17,063 nucleotides of DNA from Sphingomonadales bacterium (GCA_020200935.1 JAIVHR010000179.1:1-17063), one strand, 5' to 3'. Positions 9,552 through 16,868 are shown, counted from the stretch's first letter. Numbers and translations are program-made. Notes: a model not told the origin generated them from the sequence alone.

Positions 9552-9636
9552 CGGGACGACCAGCAAGAGGCCGCTCACCGAGGGTGAGCGCACGCTCGCC
9601 GCGAGCATCTTCGGCGGGGCGATCGACTATGAGCGG

Positions 9637-10011
9637 GTGTCGCTCAACCGGAAGAAGTGGTTTCCCTTCCAGCCGGTGAAGACCCTGATGGCGCCCGACG
9701 GTGCGATCTGGTTTCACCCCAAGGGGCCGCATTGGTGCGAGGATTTCTGCCAAACCTCGCTCTCGCGCCAGGCGCTGTTCCTGCACGAGATGACGCATGT
9801 TTGGCAGCATCAGAGCGGAATCTTCCTGCCGCTCAAGCGCCATCCTTTCTGCCGCTACGGCTACAGCCTCAAGCCCGGCTGGTTGCTGAAGCGCTACGGC
9901 ATCGAGCAGCAGGCCGAGATCGTCCGCCATACCTTCCTGTTGCGCGAGGGCGTTGCAGTGCCCGGCGCCCCGCCGCTCGCGAGCTACGAATCGATCCTGC
10001 GCTTCGGCTGA
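9637..10011 (+). CDS. Small HExxH protein ('vgr-related' / DUF4157-like), start uncertain
   Basis: From GTG 9637 this encodes 124 residues with a zincin-type motif HEMTHVWQHQ around residue 50, similar to the HELTHVVQQ of DUF4157 (eCIS core) proteins. Conserved-looking segments are RKKWFPFQPVK, LKRHPFCRYGYSLKPG and YGIEQQAEIVRHTFLLR. I recall sphingomonad proteins of this kind annotated 'vgr related protein'; their function is unknown, and peptidase activity is only inferred from the motif. No signal peptide is seen. The family normally continues upstream with an RPLTxGE segment. The same frame here does read KRPLTEGERTLAASIFG between 9565 and 9615 but contains no ATG, GTG, TTG or CTG before GTG 9637. 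The gene is therefore either shortened or has lost its start. It begins soon after the previous gene's stop at 9551. Confidence 0.65.
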   Translation: MSLNRKKWFPFQPVKTLMAPDGAIWFHPKGPHWCEDFCQTSLSRQALFLHEMTHVWQHQSGIFLPLKRHPFCRYGYSLKPGWLLKRYGIEQQAEIVRHTFLLREGVAVPGAPPLASYESILRFG

Positions 10012-10069
10012 CGGCCACAGCTTGTCGCGCTTTGGCCGCCCGCCTATGGTGGGCGAAGGGGGAAAGAAC

Positions 10070-11077
10070 ATGCGGGCTGGCGGATCGGCATATCTGATCG
10101 CATTGACGGCGGCGATGGCGCTCGTGCCCGCCGCCCTTGCCCAGAGCGCGCCTGCCCTTCCCCCGCTTCCCGCGACGCCGGTGATCGCCGATACGCCCTA
10201 TCCCGACTGCCGCGACGACTATCAGTCGATCGAGGACACCTACGAGAAGGCCGAGCGGACGACGCAATGCGTCGCCGAGCTCGATGGCTGGCACGCGGGT
10301 GTGCTCGTCCCCCACCGCCAGGCGATGCTCGACCACCAGCAGGCGATCGCCGATATCTACGAGGCCGAGGTCCAGAATAATTTCGGCTATTCGCAGGCCC
10401 AGCGCGACGAATTTTTCGCGAGCGTGACGGCCGAGCATGAGGCCTCCAACCTCGATGGCGAGCATCTCGCGGCCTATCGCGAGGCGCTTGCCCGCTACGA
10501 GGCCGACCGCGCCTGGCTCGGCGAACGCTTCTGCCGCTATGCGGGAAACTGCCCCGGCTGGACGCCGACCGCCGAGACCGCGGCGCGCGACGCCGCCGAC
10601 GCGCGCGTCGCGCCGACCTTTGCGCCGGGCGAGCAGAGCGCCTCGACGCGCGGTGGTCGCGGAAACAACGATTGCGGCACCGAACGGACGGGCGGCGGAT
10701 TGCTCGGCGGGATACTCGGCGGGGTGGTCGGCGAAGCGACCGGGCTGGGCGCGCTGGCCGGCGCGATCATCGGCCAGGCGGCGGGCGTACTGGTCGCCGA
10801 TATCGCCTGCCAGCTCGAACCCGAGGAACAGGAAAAGGCCGTCGAAGCGACCGAAGAGGTGCTCGCGCAGGAGGAGGTCGGCGCGACCGCCGAATGGACC
10901 AGCCCGACGCGCGCGGATGTTTCGGGTTCTTCCACGGTAACCGCGCTCAATTCGCAGCCCAACGGCGCCACCTGCCTCGACATCACCGACGTTGCGATCA
11001 TCGCCGGCGAAGAGACCCGCGTCTCCAAGACCATGTGCCGCCAGCCCGGCGAATCGCGTTACACCTTGCAGGCGTGA
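10070..11077 (+). CDS. Secreted glycine-zipper / surface-antigen-like envelope protein, tandem copy 1
   Basis: 335 residues. A signal peptide covers residues 1-24 (ends AALAQ). A helical, acidic region (45-160) with DTPYPDCRDDY, AEHEASNLDGEHLAAYR and GERFCRY follows. Next come a low-complexity linker, a glycine zipper (about 208-241, GGGLLGGILGGVVGEATGLG) that could insert in a membrane, and a C-terminal domain (about 256-335) with WTSPTRADVSGSSTVTAL and TMCRQPGESRYTL. The C-terminal part resembles the 17-kDa surface antigen/RT-like domain of alphaproteobacterial outer-membrane lipoproteins, although no lipobox is present here. The start at 10070 has GGGGGAA just upstream and gives the signal peptide; earlier in-frame starts do not. 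The stop is 4 bases before the start of the paralogue, so the two are probably co-transcribed and translationally coupled. The exact role is unknown; envelope location is inferred. Confidence 0.75.
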   Translation: MRAGGSAYLIALTAAMALVPAALAQSAPALPPLPATPVIADTPYPDCRDDYQSIEDTYEKAERTTQCVAELDGWHAGVLVPHRQAMLDHQQAIADIYEAEVQNNFGYSQAQRDEFFASVTAEHEASNLDGEHLAAYREALARYEADRAWLGERFCRYAGNCPGWTPTAETAARDAADARVAPTFAPGEQSASTRGGRGNNDCGTERTGGGLLGGILGGVVGEATGLGALAGAIIGQAAGVLVADIACQLEPEEQEKAVEATEEVLAQEEVGATAEWTSPTRADVSGSSTVTALNSQPNGATCLDITDVAIIAGEETRVSKTMCRQPGESRYTLQA

Positions 11078-11081
11078 AATA

Positions 11082-12038
11082 ATGCGCGGAACGCTCTTCG
11101 CCGCACCGCTTATGCTGTTCGCCGCCGCAGCCGCCGCTCAGGATGCGCCGCCGGAAACGCGCACCGGAAGTTTCGTCTCTCGGCCTGCAATCGCACTGCC
11201 GGAGCTGCCCGCGGCGCCGGTGATGACCGACACGCCCTATCCCGAATGCCGCTACCGCTATCGCGAACGTTCGCTGATGAATTATCGGGCCGAAGATGCG
11301 GCGGGCTGCATCGCCGAGATCGACGCCTATTACGAGGCGGTGCTGCAGCCTTTCCGCGCGGCGATGCAGGACCATCAGCAGACGATAGCGGCGATTTACG
11401 AAGAGCGGGTGCTGGGCAATCCCGCCTTCTCGCAGGATCAGATCGATGCCTTCTTCGTCGGACTGACGCGCGAACATGAAGCCTCGCAAATCGACGGCGA
11501 ATATCTGGCCGAATATCGCGCCGCCGAAGGCCGGTATCGCGATGATCGCGAATTTCTCGCCGAACGCTTCTGCCGCTACACCGAATGCGCCGAATTCGAC
11601 GCCAGCGACGTCACCGCCCGACGCGATGCTGAAGACGGCATGCTGGGATGCGGTGTGCAGCGCGGCGGCGGCATGTTCGTCGGCGGGCTTGTCGGGACGA
11701 TGATCGGCGAGCTTCGCGAGTTCGGCGAGCGCGGTGCGCAACTGACCAGTATGATGGCCGACATCGCCTGTCGGTTGCGGCCCGAGGAACAGCAGCGCGC
11801 CGCCGAAGCGACACAGCAGGTGCTCGAGCGGGAAGAAGTCGGCGCGACGGCCGCATGGGTCAGCCCGTCGCGCCCCGAGGTTTCGGGTTCATCGACGGTA
11901 ACCGCCCTGACCTCGCAGCCGGACGGCGCAAGGTGCCTCGATATCACCGATGTCGTCATCATCGAAGGCGAGGAAATGCGCGTCGAAAAGACGATGTGCC
12001 GTGCCGCAGGGGAAACGCGCTACAGGCTGCGGGCCTAG
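11082..12038 (+). CDS. Secreted glycine-zipper / surface-antigen-like envelope protein, tandem copy 2
   Basis: 318 residues, a clear paralogue of the preceding gene along its whole length. It has a signal peptide (1-19, MLFAAAAAAQ), DTPYPECRYRY, REHEASQIDGEYLAEYR, AERFCRYTEC, a glycine-rich segment, MADIACRLRPEEQQRAAEAT, and a C-terminal domain with WVSPSRPEVSGSSTVTAL and KTMCRAAGETRYRL. The first cysteine in PYPxCR and those in the C-terminal domain are kept in both copies. The glycine zipper is weakened: after GGGMFVGGLVGTMIGEL it becomes charged (REFGERG), so membrane insertion is less likely. The acidic linker of copy 1 is also shorter here. ATG 11082 follows the first gene's stop by 4 bases. 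The pair looks like an old tandem duplication with the end domains conserved and the middle free to change. Confidence 0.75.
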   Translation: MRGTLFAAPLMLFAAAAAAQDAPPETRTGSFVSRPAIALPELPAAPVMTDTPYPECRYRYRERSLMNYRAEDAAGCIAEIDAYYEAVLQPFRAAMQDHQQTIAAIYEERVLGNPAFSQDQIDAFFVGLTREHEASQIDGEYLAEYRAAEGRYRDDREFLAERFCRYTECAEFDASDVTARRDAEDGMLGCGVQRGGGMFVGGLVGTMIGELREFGERGAQLTSMMADIACRLRPEEQQRAAEATQQVLEREEVGATAAWVSPSRPEVSGSSTVTALTSQPDGARCLDITDVVIIEGEEMRVEKTMCRAAGETRYRLRA

Positions 12039-12050
12039 CCGCCACAATTG

Positions 12051-12128
12051 CTCCCTCTCCCCGGCAGGGAGTTTCGAGTGAATCGTCCCCCGAACGATTC
12101 ACCTAAAACTGGTCGGGATGTGGGAGAG
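12051..12128. repeat. Convergent intergenic hairpin cluster, possible bidirectional terminator
   Basis: Between the convergent ends of the envelope-protein pair and grpE there are stacked inverted repeats: CTCCCT/AGGGAG (12051-12071), a perfect 9-bp stem GTGAATCGT/ACGATTCAC with a 7-base loop (12078-12102), and CTCTCCC/GGGAGAG (12055-12061 with 12122-12128) that could enclose them. The last two make a nested palindrome. No long T-run is present, so termination is inferred from position and structure only. Confidence 0.5.
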
Positions 12129-12184
12129 CGAAGGCCGAATGGCCGAGCGTCACCCGCTGGCAGCCAGCTGCTCCGCTCGCTGCT

Positions 12185-12787
12185 TCAGCCTTCCGCTTTC
12201 TTCGCAAGCCCGACGAGCGCCGGCCGAAGCAGCCTGTCCTTGATCATATAGCCGCGCTGCATGACCTCGATGACGGTGCCGGGCTCGGCTTCGTCATGCG
12301 GGATTTCGACCATCGCCTGGTGGCGGTTGGGGTCGAGCGCTTCGCCCATCGCCTCGATTTCCTCGATGCCGTGATTGCGGAACACCTTTTCGAGCTCCTT
12401 GCCGGTCGCCTCGATACCGGCGACGAGCCCCTTCAACTTCTCGTCCTCGCGCAGTTCCCCGGGGATCGCGGCGAGCGCGCGGTCGAGATTGTCGGAAACC
12501 GAAAGGATTTCGCGGGCGAAAGCCGTCGCCGCATAGTCGGCCGCCTTCTGCCGCTCCTGCTCGAGCCGGCGGCGCGTATTCTGCTCCTCGGCCTTGGCGT
12601 AGAGAACCTGCTGCCTGGCCTCGGCGAGCTGTTCCTCGAGCCCGGCGATCCGGTCATGCTCCTCGAGCACGGGATCGTCCCCGGCGGTTTCCTCGCGCAA
12701 GGATTCGGGCACGCCCTCGAGCTCGGCCTCGGCCTCTTCGTCGCGTCCGGTGGTGTTTTCGGTGTCGGTCTTGTCGCCGGAGTTCAT
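12185..12787 (-). CDS. grpE: Nucleotide exchange factor GrpE
   Basis: 200 residues. GrpE dimers release ADP from DnaK in the cytoplasm. An acidic disordered N-terminus (1-45) is followed by a long coiled coil (about 45-100, EEQLAEARQQVLYAKAEEQN and RRRLEQERQKAADYA), then FAREILSVSDNLDRAL, and a C-terminal beta domain with the family signature ALDPNRHQAMVEIP and VIEVMQRGYMIKDRLLRPALV. Length and motifs are normal. ATG 12787 was chosen at the MNSGDKTDTE start. The same frame remains open far upstream through hrcA, but that part is an off-frame reading of hrcA. It begins 2 bases after the hrcA stop, so the two form an operon, separate from dnaK-dnaJ. Confidence 0.96.
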   Translation of the reverse strand: MNSGDKTDTENTTGRDEEAEAELEGVPESLREETAGDDPVLEEHDRIAGLEEQLAEARQQVLYAKAEEQNTRRRLEQERQKAADYAATAFAREILSVSDNLDRALAAIPGELREDEKLKGLVAGIEATGKELEKVFRNHGIEEIEAMGEALDPNRHQAMVEIPHDEAEPGTVIEVMQRGYMIKDRLLRPALVGLAKKAEG

Positions 12788-12789
12788 CT

Positions 12790-13830
12790 TCACGCCATCA
12801 ATTTCGTAAGGGTTTTCGCGGTGAAATCCACCATGGGCACGACGCGCGCATAGTTCAAGCGTGTCGGGCCGATCACCCCGACCACGCCGACCACATCGCC
12901 CTCGGCATCGTGATAGGGCGCGGCGATCACTGACGAGCCCGAGAGCGAGAACAGCTTGTTCTCCGATCCGATGAAGATCTTCATCGCCTGCGCCTTGCGC
13001 GCCCGGCCGAGGAGGCGGGCGATCTCGCGCTTGCCCTCGAGCTCGTCGAGCAGCTGGCGGACGCGCTCCAAATCCTCGGCGGCGTCGGCGAGCAGGTTGG
13101 CCTGGCCGCGGACGATCAGCACCGGCCGTTCGGCGCCGTCCTTCGACCAGGTTGCGAGCCCCTCGGCGATCAGCGCCTGGGCGGTCTTGTCGAGCACCGC
13201 CTCGCCGCGCCCGATTTCCTCGTCGAGCCGGGTCTGGGCGTCGGCGAGCGTCAGCCCGGCGAGTCGCGCGCGGACATAGTTGGAGGCCTCTTCGAGCGTG
13301 CCCGGCGTCAGACCGTCGGGCAGATCGACGACGCGATTCTCGACGCTGCCGTCGGCGCCGACCAGCACCGCCAGCGCCTGGCCCGAAGCGAGCTCGACGA
13401 AGGCGAGCTGGCGCAGCACGGGCGCGCGCCGGGCGACCTGGACGATGCCGGCGCAGGCCGACAGACCCGACAGCGCGGCGGTGGTCTGCGCCAGCGCTTC
13501 CTCGACCGGTCCCTCCTCGCCGGAGGTGGCTTCGAGCGCCTTGCGTTCGGCCCGGGTCAGCGTGCCGGCCTGCATCATGCCGTCGACGAACAGCCGCAGC
13601 CCGCGTTCGGTCGGCATCCGCCCGGCGCTGGTATGCGGGGCGGCGAGCAGGCCGAGCTCCTCGAGATCCTGCATGACGTTGCGGATCGAGGCCGGCGACA
13701 GGCTGAGCCCCGAAATCTCCGACAAGGTCCGCGAGCCGACCGGCATACCCGTCGCCAGATAGCTCTCGACGACATTGCGGAAGATGTCGCGCGCGCGATC
13801 GGTCAGTTCGGGGACGGAGGGCGAATTCAT
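12790..13830 (-). CDS. hrcA: Heat-inducible transcription repressor HrcA
   Basis: 346 residues, normal for HrcA, which binds the CIRCE operator (TTAGCACTC-N9-GAGTGCTAA) and represses chaperone genes, typically groESL in alphaproteobacteria. The N-terminal winged helix (1-75) shows SRTLSEISGLSLSPASIRNV, LEELGLLAAPHTSAGRMPTE and GLRLFVDGM. The central GAF-like and C-terminal dimerisation regions carry FIGSENKLFSLSGSSVIAAP and GVVGVIGPTRLNYARVVPMV. The gene is complete. The 90 bases upstream, up to the repeat at 13921, contain no CIRCE sequence, so no self-repression through CIRCE is visible. In many alphaproteobacteria hrcA lies next to a divergent rph; here rph is present but about 3 kb away, with a three-gene module in between. 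Confidence 0.96.
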   Translation of the reverse strand: MNSPSVPELTDRARDIFRNVVESYLATGMPVGSRTLSEISGLSLSPASIRNVMQDLEELGLLAAPHTSAGRMPTERGLRLFVDGMMQAGTLTRAERKALEATSGEEGPVEEALAQTTAALSGLSACAGIVQVARRAPVLRQLAFVELASGQALAVLVGADGSVENRVVDLPDGLTPGTLEEASNYVRARLAGLTLADAQTRLDEEIGRGEAVLDKTAQALIAEGLATWSKDGAERPVLIVRGQANLLADAAEDLERVRQLLDELEGKREIARLLGRARKAQAMKIFIGSENKLFSLSGSSVIAAPYHDAEGDVVGVVGVIGPTRLNYARVVPMVDFTAKTLTKLMA

Positions 13831-13920
13831 CGCGCCAATCTAGGCGCAGCGCCGCCATGCTTCCAGTGACGAAGGGCCGTTGCCCCTATGGGCACGAAAT
13901 TGACCGCGAAAATATATCTC

Positions 13921-14019
13921 CCGTCATGCTGAACTTGTTTCAGCATCCATAGGCTTGGCCGTGGCGATCAAAATTCATCGTTCGAGCTTATGGACCCTGA
14001 AACAAGTTCAGGGTGACGG
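13921..14019 (-). repeat. Palindromic intergenic repeat, copy 2, inverted relative to copy 1
   Basis: A 99-base element from CCGTCA to TGACGG with hairpins at 13926-13946 (stem ATGCTGAA/TTCAGCAT) and 13994-14014 (stem ACCCTGAA/TTCAGGGT). The order of the two stem types is the reverse of copy 1 at 5094-5190, so this copy lies in the other orientation. The interior is also partly alike when reversed: CCATA, GCTCG, CCACGG and AGCCTATGGA recur in order. It sits downstream of the GIN-domain gene and upstream of hrcA. Confidence 0.85.
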
Positions 14020-14033
14020 GTGCAAGGATCTGC

Positions 14034-14675
14034 CTACCGCACATCGACGCGGGCGAAGCCGCTGCTGCGTTCCTGCACCGATTGCGGCGAGCCATGTACG
14101 GTCAGCCGCGCCATGCCGTCGACATCGGCGTCGAGCGAATTGCTGGCATAGATCGAGGCCTCTCCGACGCCGTCGAGATCGGCGACTGCGTCGCCGCAGC
14201 GCAGATTGCGGCCGTCGATCTCGCTGACTCCCTCGACGGTCAGCGAGAGCCGACCGCAGCGACCCGACAGCGCGAGTTCGGCGACGCCCGACACATCGAT
14301 GCTGAAATCCCCGGCATCGATGCCGGTAATCCGCGAATCGTCAGCGATGCCGGTCACCTCGAGCGAATCGAGCGAGGGCAGCGTAATGCGCGCGATCAAG
14401 CCCCCTTCGCGGTGGCAATTGCGGCATTCGCGCTCGGCGAGCACGAGATCGCCGTTCTCGACCCGCACCCGCGCATCGGCCAGCCGATCCTCGGGCCCGC
14501 TGACCGTGATCGAATAGCCGCTCCCGACCTCGACCTGCAGCGCATAGGCGCCGGTTACCGAGATGCCGTCGAAGCCCGAAAGATCGTAGCTTCGGCTCGA
14601 CTGGGCGGCCGCCGGGACCGCCAGCGCGAGGGCAATCGCGGCGATACCGGCCTTGAAGATAATGTCCTGAACCAT
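14034..14675 (-). CDS. Secreted GIN-domain (DUF2807) beta-helix protein
   Basis: 213 residues. Residues 1-24 are a signal peptide (ends VPAAAQ), and AGGGGA lies about 9 bases before the ATG at 14675. The mature protein is a single DUF2807/GIN domain (putative auto-transporter adhesin head-like), a right-handed beta-helix seen as short repeating strands: YDLSGFDGISVTGAYALQVE, VRVENGDLVLAE, SLEVTGIADDSRITGI, FSIDVSGVAELALSG, LSLTVEGVSEIDG and SNSLDADVDGMARLTVHGSP. Such proteins are exported, and their molecular role is poorly known. It diverges from the BlaI-type regulator; the shared 111-base gap contains an 18-bp palindrome, so it is a likely target of that regulator. One oddity is a CRNCH (CxxCH) sequence at residues 84-88. 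Confidence 0.85.
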   Translation of the reverse strand: MVQDIIFKAGIAAIALALAVPAAAQSSRSYDLSGFDGISVTGAYALQVEVGSGYSITVSGPEDRLADARVRVENGDLVLAERECRNCHREGGLIARITLPSLDSLEVTGIADDSRITGIDAGDFSIDVSGVAELALSGRCGRLSLTVEGVSEIDGRNLRCGDAVADLDGVGEASIYASNSLDADVDGMARLTVHGSPQSVQERSSGFARVDVR

Positions 14676-14714
14676 TTCTATATCCCCTACTGGATTTGCA
14701 CCGTAATCGGGGGT

Positions 14715-14732
14715 ATACGACTAATGTCGTAT
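14715..14732. promoter_or_regulatory. 18-bp palindrome, candidate BlaI-family operator
   Basis: ATACGAC-TAAT-GTCGTAT is a perfect 7-bp inverted repeat with a 4-base centre, in an AT-rich pocket between the divergent GIN-domain gene (start 14675) and the BlaI-type gene (start 14787). BlaI/MecI/CopY regulators bind dyads with TAC...GTA half-sites, and the TACGAC/GTCGTA halves fit that pattern. Its position would let one dimer control both directions, including autoregulation. Binding is inferred, not shown. Confidence 0.6.
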
Positions 14733-14786
14733 TAAACAGGTCGCCCGGCGAAACGATCGGGCGGTTGATCGATCAGAGGGATTGCC

Positions 14787-15197
14787 ATGCCCGATAGGAA
14801 GCCCGCCGCCTCCCCCTCGGAAGCGGAATCGGAAATTCTCCAGATCATCTGGGAGCGCGAGCCCTGCTCGGTGCGGAAGATCCATGAACGGATCCTCGAC
14901 CATCGCCGGGTCGGCTATACGACGGTGCTCAAGCAGCTCCAGCGGATGCTCGACAAGGGCCTCGTCGATCGCATCCCGGGCGCGGGCAAAAGCTTCGATT
15001 ACGTCGCCACGCGCCCGGCCGCCGAGACGCGGACCACTTTGCTCGACAAGCTTACGAGGAGCGTATTCGGAAATTCGACGAACGACCTTGTCATGCATGC
15101 GCTCGGCCGCAAGGACGTGTCGCGGGAGGACATTGCGCAGATCAAAGAGTTCATAGCCGAACTCGAGACCGGCAAGCGGGAGGGTGACGATGCCTGA
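14787..15197 (+). CDS. BlaI/MecI/CopY-family transcriptional repressor
   Basis: 136 residues. The N-terminal winged helix matches the penicillinase-repressor family: SEAESEILQIIWEREPCSVR, then the recognition region VGYTTVLKQLQRMLDKGLVD. The C-terminal helices (TRTTLLDKLTRSVFG, SREDIAQIKEFIAELE) form the dimerisation part. In known systems the repressor is inactivated through a BlaR1/MecR1-type M56 membrane protease, and such a gene follows directly here, overlapping by 8 bases (ATGCCTGA), so the two are translationally coupled. GAGGGA precedes ATG 14787. No beta-lactamase gene is adjacent; the likely target is the divergent GIN-domain gene. Compared with typical members it is slightly long, from a Lys/Pro/Ala-rich leader and an acidic tail. 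Confidence 0.93.
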   Translation: MPDRKPAASPSEAESEILQIIWEREPCSVRKIHERILDHRRVGYTTVLKQLQRMLDKGLVDRIPGAGKSFDYVATRPAAETRTTLLDKLTRSVFGNSTNDLVMHALGRKDVSREDIAQIKEFIAELETGKREGDDA

Positions 15198-16791
15198 ATT
15201 GGGGACCGACATGGGAATGCTGCTCGACAGCCTGGGTTGGGCGCTGCTGCACAGCCTCTGGCAGGTCGCGATCATCGGCATCGTCGTCTTCGCGGCGTTG
15301 CGGCTCGTGCGCCGCGACCAGCCCGCATTGCGCTATGCGATCGCCTATGCCGGGATGGTCATCTCGCTGCTGACCTTCGTCGCGACCTTCGTCGCCGGCC
15401 TGCAGACCGCGCCGGTTTCGGGGCCGGCCCTGTTCGCCCCGCCCGAGACCGGGCTCGTCGCGATGCTCGGCCAGACCACCGATTTCATCAGCCTGGCCTG
15501 GGCGAGCGGTTTCCTGCTGCTCAGCCTGCGTTATGCGGCGATGCTCCGCGCGACGCGGCGGGTCCACGAGCTCGCCCATATATGCCGCCAGGATTATCTG
15601 TTCGGGCTGATCCAGGCCTTGATCGTCAACGTCTTCTTCTTCCATCCGGCGATCCGCTGGCTGTCGCGCCAGGTCGATCTCGAGCGCGAGCATGCCTGCG
15701 ACGCGCGCGCCGCGCTCGAGACCGGCGACAAGGCGGCGCTCGCCAGGGGATTGTCGCGCGTCGCGATTGAGCTGCACGACCGGCGCATCGGCTTCGCGAT
15801 GGCGGCGCGCGGCCAGCATTCGGTGGTCGAGCGGATCCGCCGGCTCGGCGAGCTGCGCGGCCGCAAAAGCCCCGACGACCGCACGCCGGCCGTCGCGCTC
15901 GGCATGCTGTTCGGCGCCGGCATCATCTTTGCGCTCGCTATCGACAGCGGCGGCACGGCCGAAGCCGAGCAACGGCTCGCCCGGCTCGGCGCCGCGCCCG
16001 ACGGGGCCGCCGATCGACGCGACAGCTCCGAAAGCATCGCCAAAGCGCATGACAGCGAAGTGGTCAGCGGTTGGGCCCGGAGCGATATCGGCGGAGCCGA
16101 GAGCGGCATAGAGTCGGCGCAGTCGGCGCGGTCGGCGCACGATCAGGCGAAAGCCGGGCGCGCCGCGCATGACGCGGCCGAACCGTCGCGGGTCGCGCGG
16201 AGTGAAGGCCCGGACAAGAATGTCTTCGCTGTCGGCTTTTTGAGCCAAGGCTGGGGCACGATGCCGCTGAGCGGCATGGTCCAGCAGGCCGTCTATCAGG
16301 TCGAACAAAGCTCGCCCTTCACGCGCACCGCGGCGCATGAGGATGAGGAGAAATGCGAGGAGACCGAACGCGCCGAAGCGCGCGCCGAGGCCTATGCCGC
16401 GCGCGCCGAAGCCTGGGCCGAAGCGCATGCCGCCCGCATCGAGGCGCAGGCCGAACGCGCCGCCGCGCGAGCCGAGCGCGCCGCCGAACTTGCCGCGGCC
16501 CGCGGCGAGCACGATGCCGAGCGCATCGCCCGCGAGCAGGAACGGCGCGCCGAGGCGCTCGAAGCGCGGATGGAGGCGATCGCCGAGCGCGCCGAATGGC
16601 TTGCCGAACAAAGGGAAGCGCAGGAGGAACGGGCGCGCGAACGCCGCGAATGGGAGCGCGAGCGCCGCGAGCGGCAGCATGAATTCGAAAACGGGGTCGA
16701 ACGCCCGGTGGTGACGATCAGCTTCGTCGTTCCGGTAGCCCCGGCCGCACAGCCGCAGTCGGCGACCGTCAGCTTCCGAATCCCGGGCTGA
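15190..16791 (+). CDS. M56 (BlaR1-like) membrane protease with long coiled-coil C-terminus and apparent internal deletion
   Basis: 533 residues. Predicted membrane helices are at about 17-39, 48-70, 97-115 and 233-252. A zinc protease segment holds HELAH (126-130) and EREHACD (165-171, with the third ligand Glu), followed by a basic stretch. After the last helix comes a long exported part: a low-complexity region, then a heptad-patterned Ala/Glu/Arg coiled coil (about 390-499, AEARAEAYAARAEAWAEAHA) and a C-terminal PVVTISFVVPV segment. In place of the penicillin-binding sensor of BlaR1 there is this coiled coil. In family members about 70 residues separate the third helix from HELAH; here MLRATRRV joins HELAHICRQDYL directly at 15564/15565, so an in-frame deletion is likely. 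ATG 15190 is chosen over GTG 15184 because GGGAGGG lies 5 bases upstream. It overlaps the repressor gene by 8 bases. Confidence 0.8.
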   Translation: MPELGTDMGMLLDSLGWALLHSLWQVAIIGIVVFAALRLVRRDQPALRYAIAYAGMVISLLTFVATFVAGLQTAPVSGPALFAPPETGLVAMLGQTTDFISLAWASGFLLLSLRYAAMLRATRRVHELAHICRQDYLFGLIQALIVNVFFFHPAIRWLSRQVDLEREHACDARAALETGDKAALARGLSRVAIELHDRRIGFAMAARGQHSVVERIRRLGELRGRKSPDDRTPAVALGMLFGAGIIFALAIDSGGTAEAEQRLARLGAAPDGAADRRDSSESIAKAHDSEVVSGWARSDIGGAESGIESAQSARSAHDQAKAGRAAHDAAEPSRVARSEGPDKNVFAVGFLSQGWGTMPLSGMVQQAVYQVEQSSPFTRTAAHEDEEKCEETERAEARAEAYAARAEAWAEAHAARIEAQAERAAARAERAAELAAARGEHDAERIAREQERRAEALEARMEAIAERAEWLAEQREAQEERARERREWERERRERQHEFENGVERPVVTISFVVPVAPAAQPQSATVSFRIPG

Positions 16792-16868
16792 TCGCTCCGT
16801 CTCCCGGCTGGACCTGACCCGGCGCGCATTGTAAGCGCACGGGCTCCAGCCATAGGAGACACGATACC

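Noticed and set aside
12185..13858. Apparent hrcA-grpE fusion in one minus-strand frame
   Set aside because: The upstream two thirds are an off-frame reading of hrcA; the true HrcA is in another frame with all its motifs, and GrpE has its own start at 12787.
13831..13920. Search for a CIRCE operator upstream of hrcA
   Set aside because: No TTAGCACTC-like inverted repeat is present in these 90 bases.
14412..14426. CxxCH (CRNCH) in the GIN-domain protein as a haem c site
   Set aside because: A single motif in a beta-helix protein with no distal ligand or cytochrome context is more likely chance; noted on the gene only.
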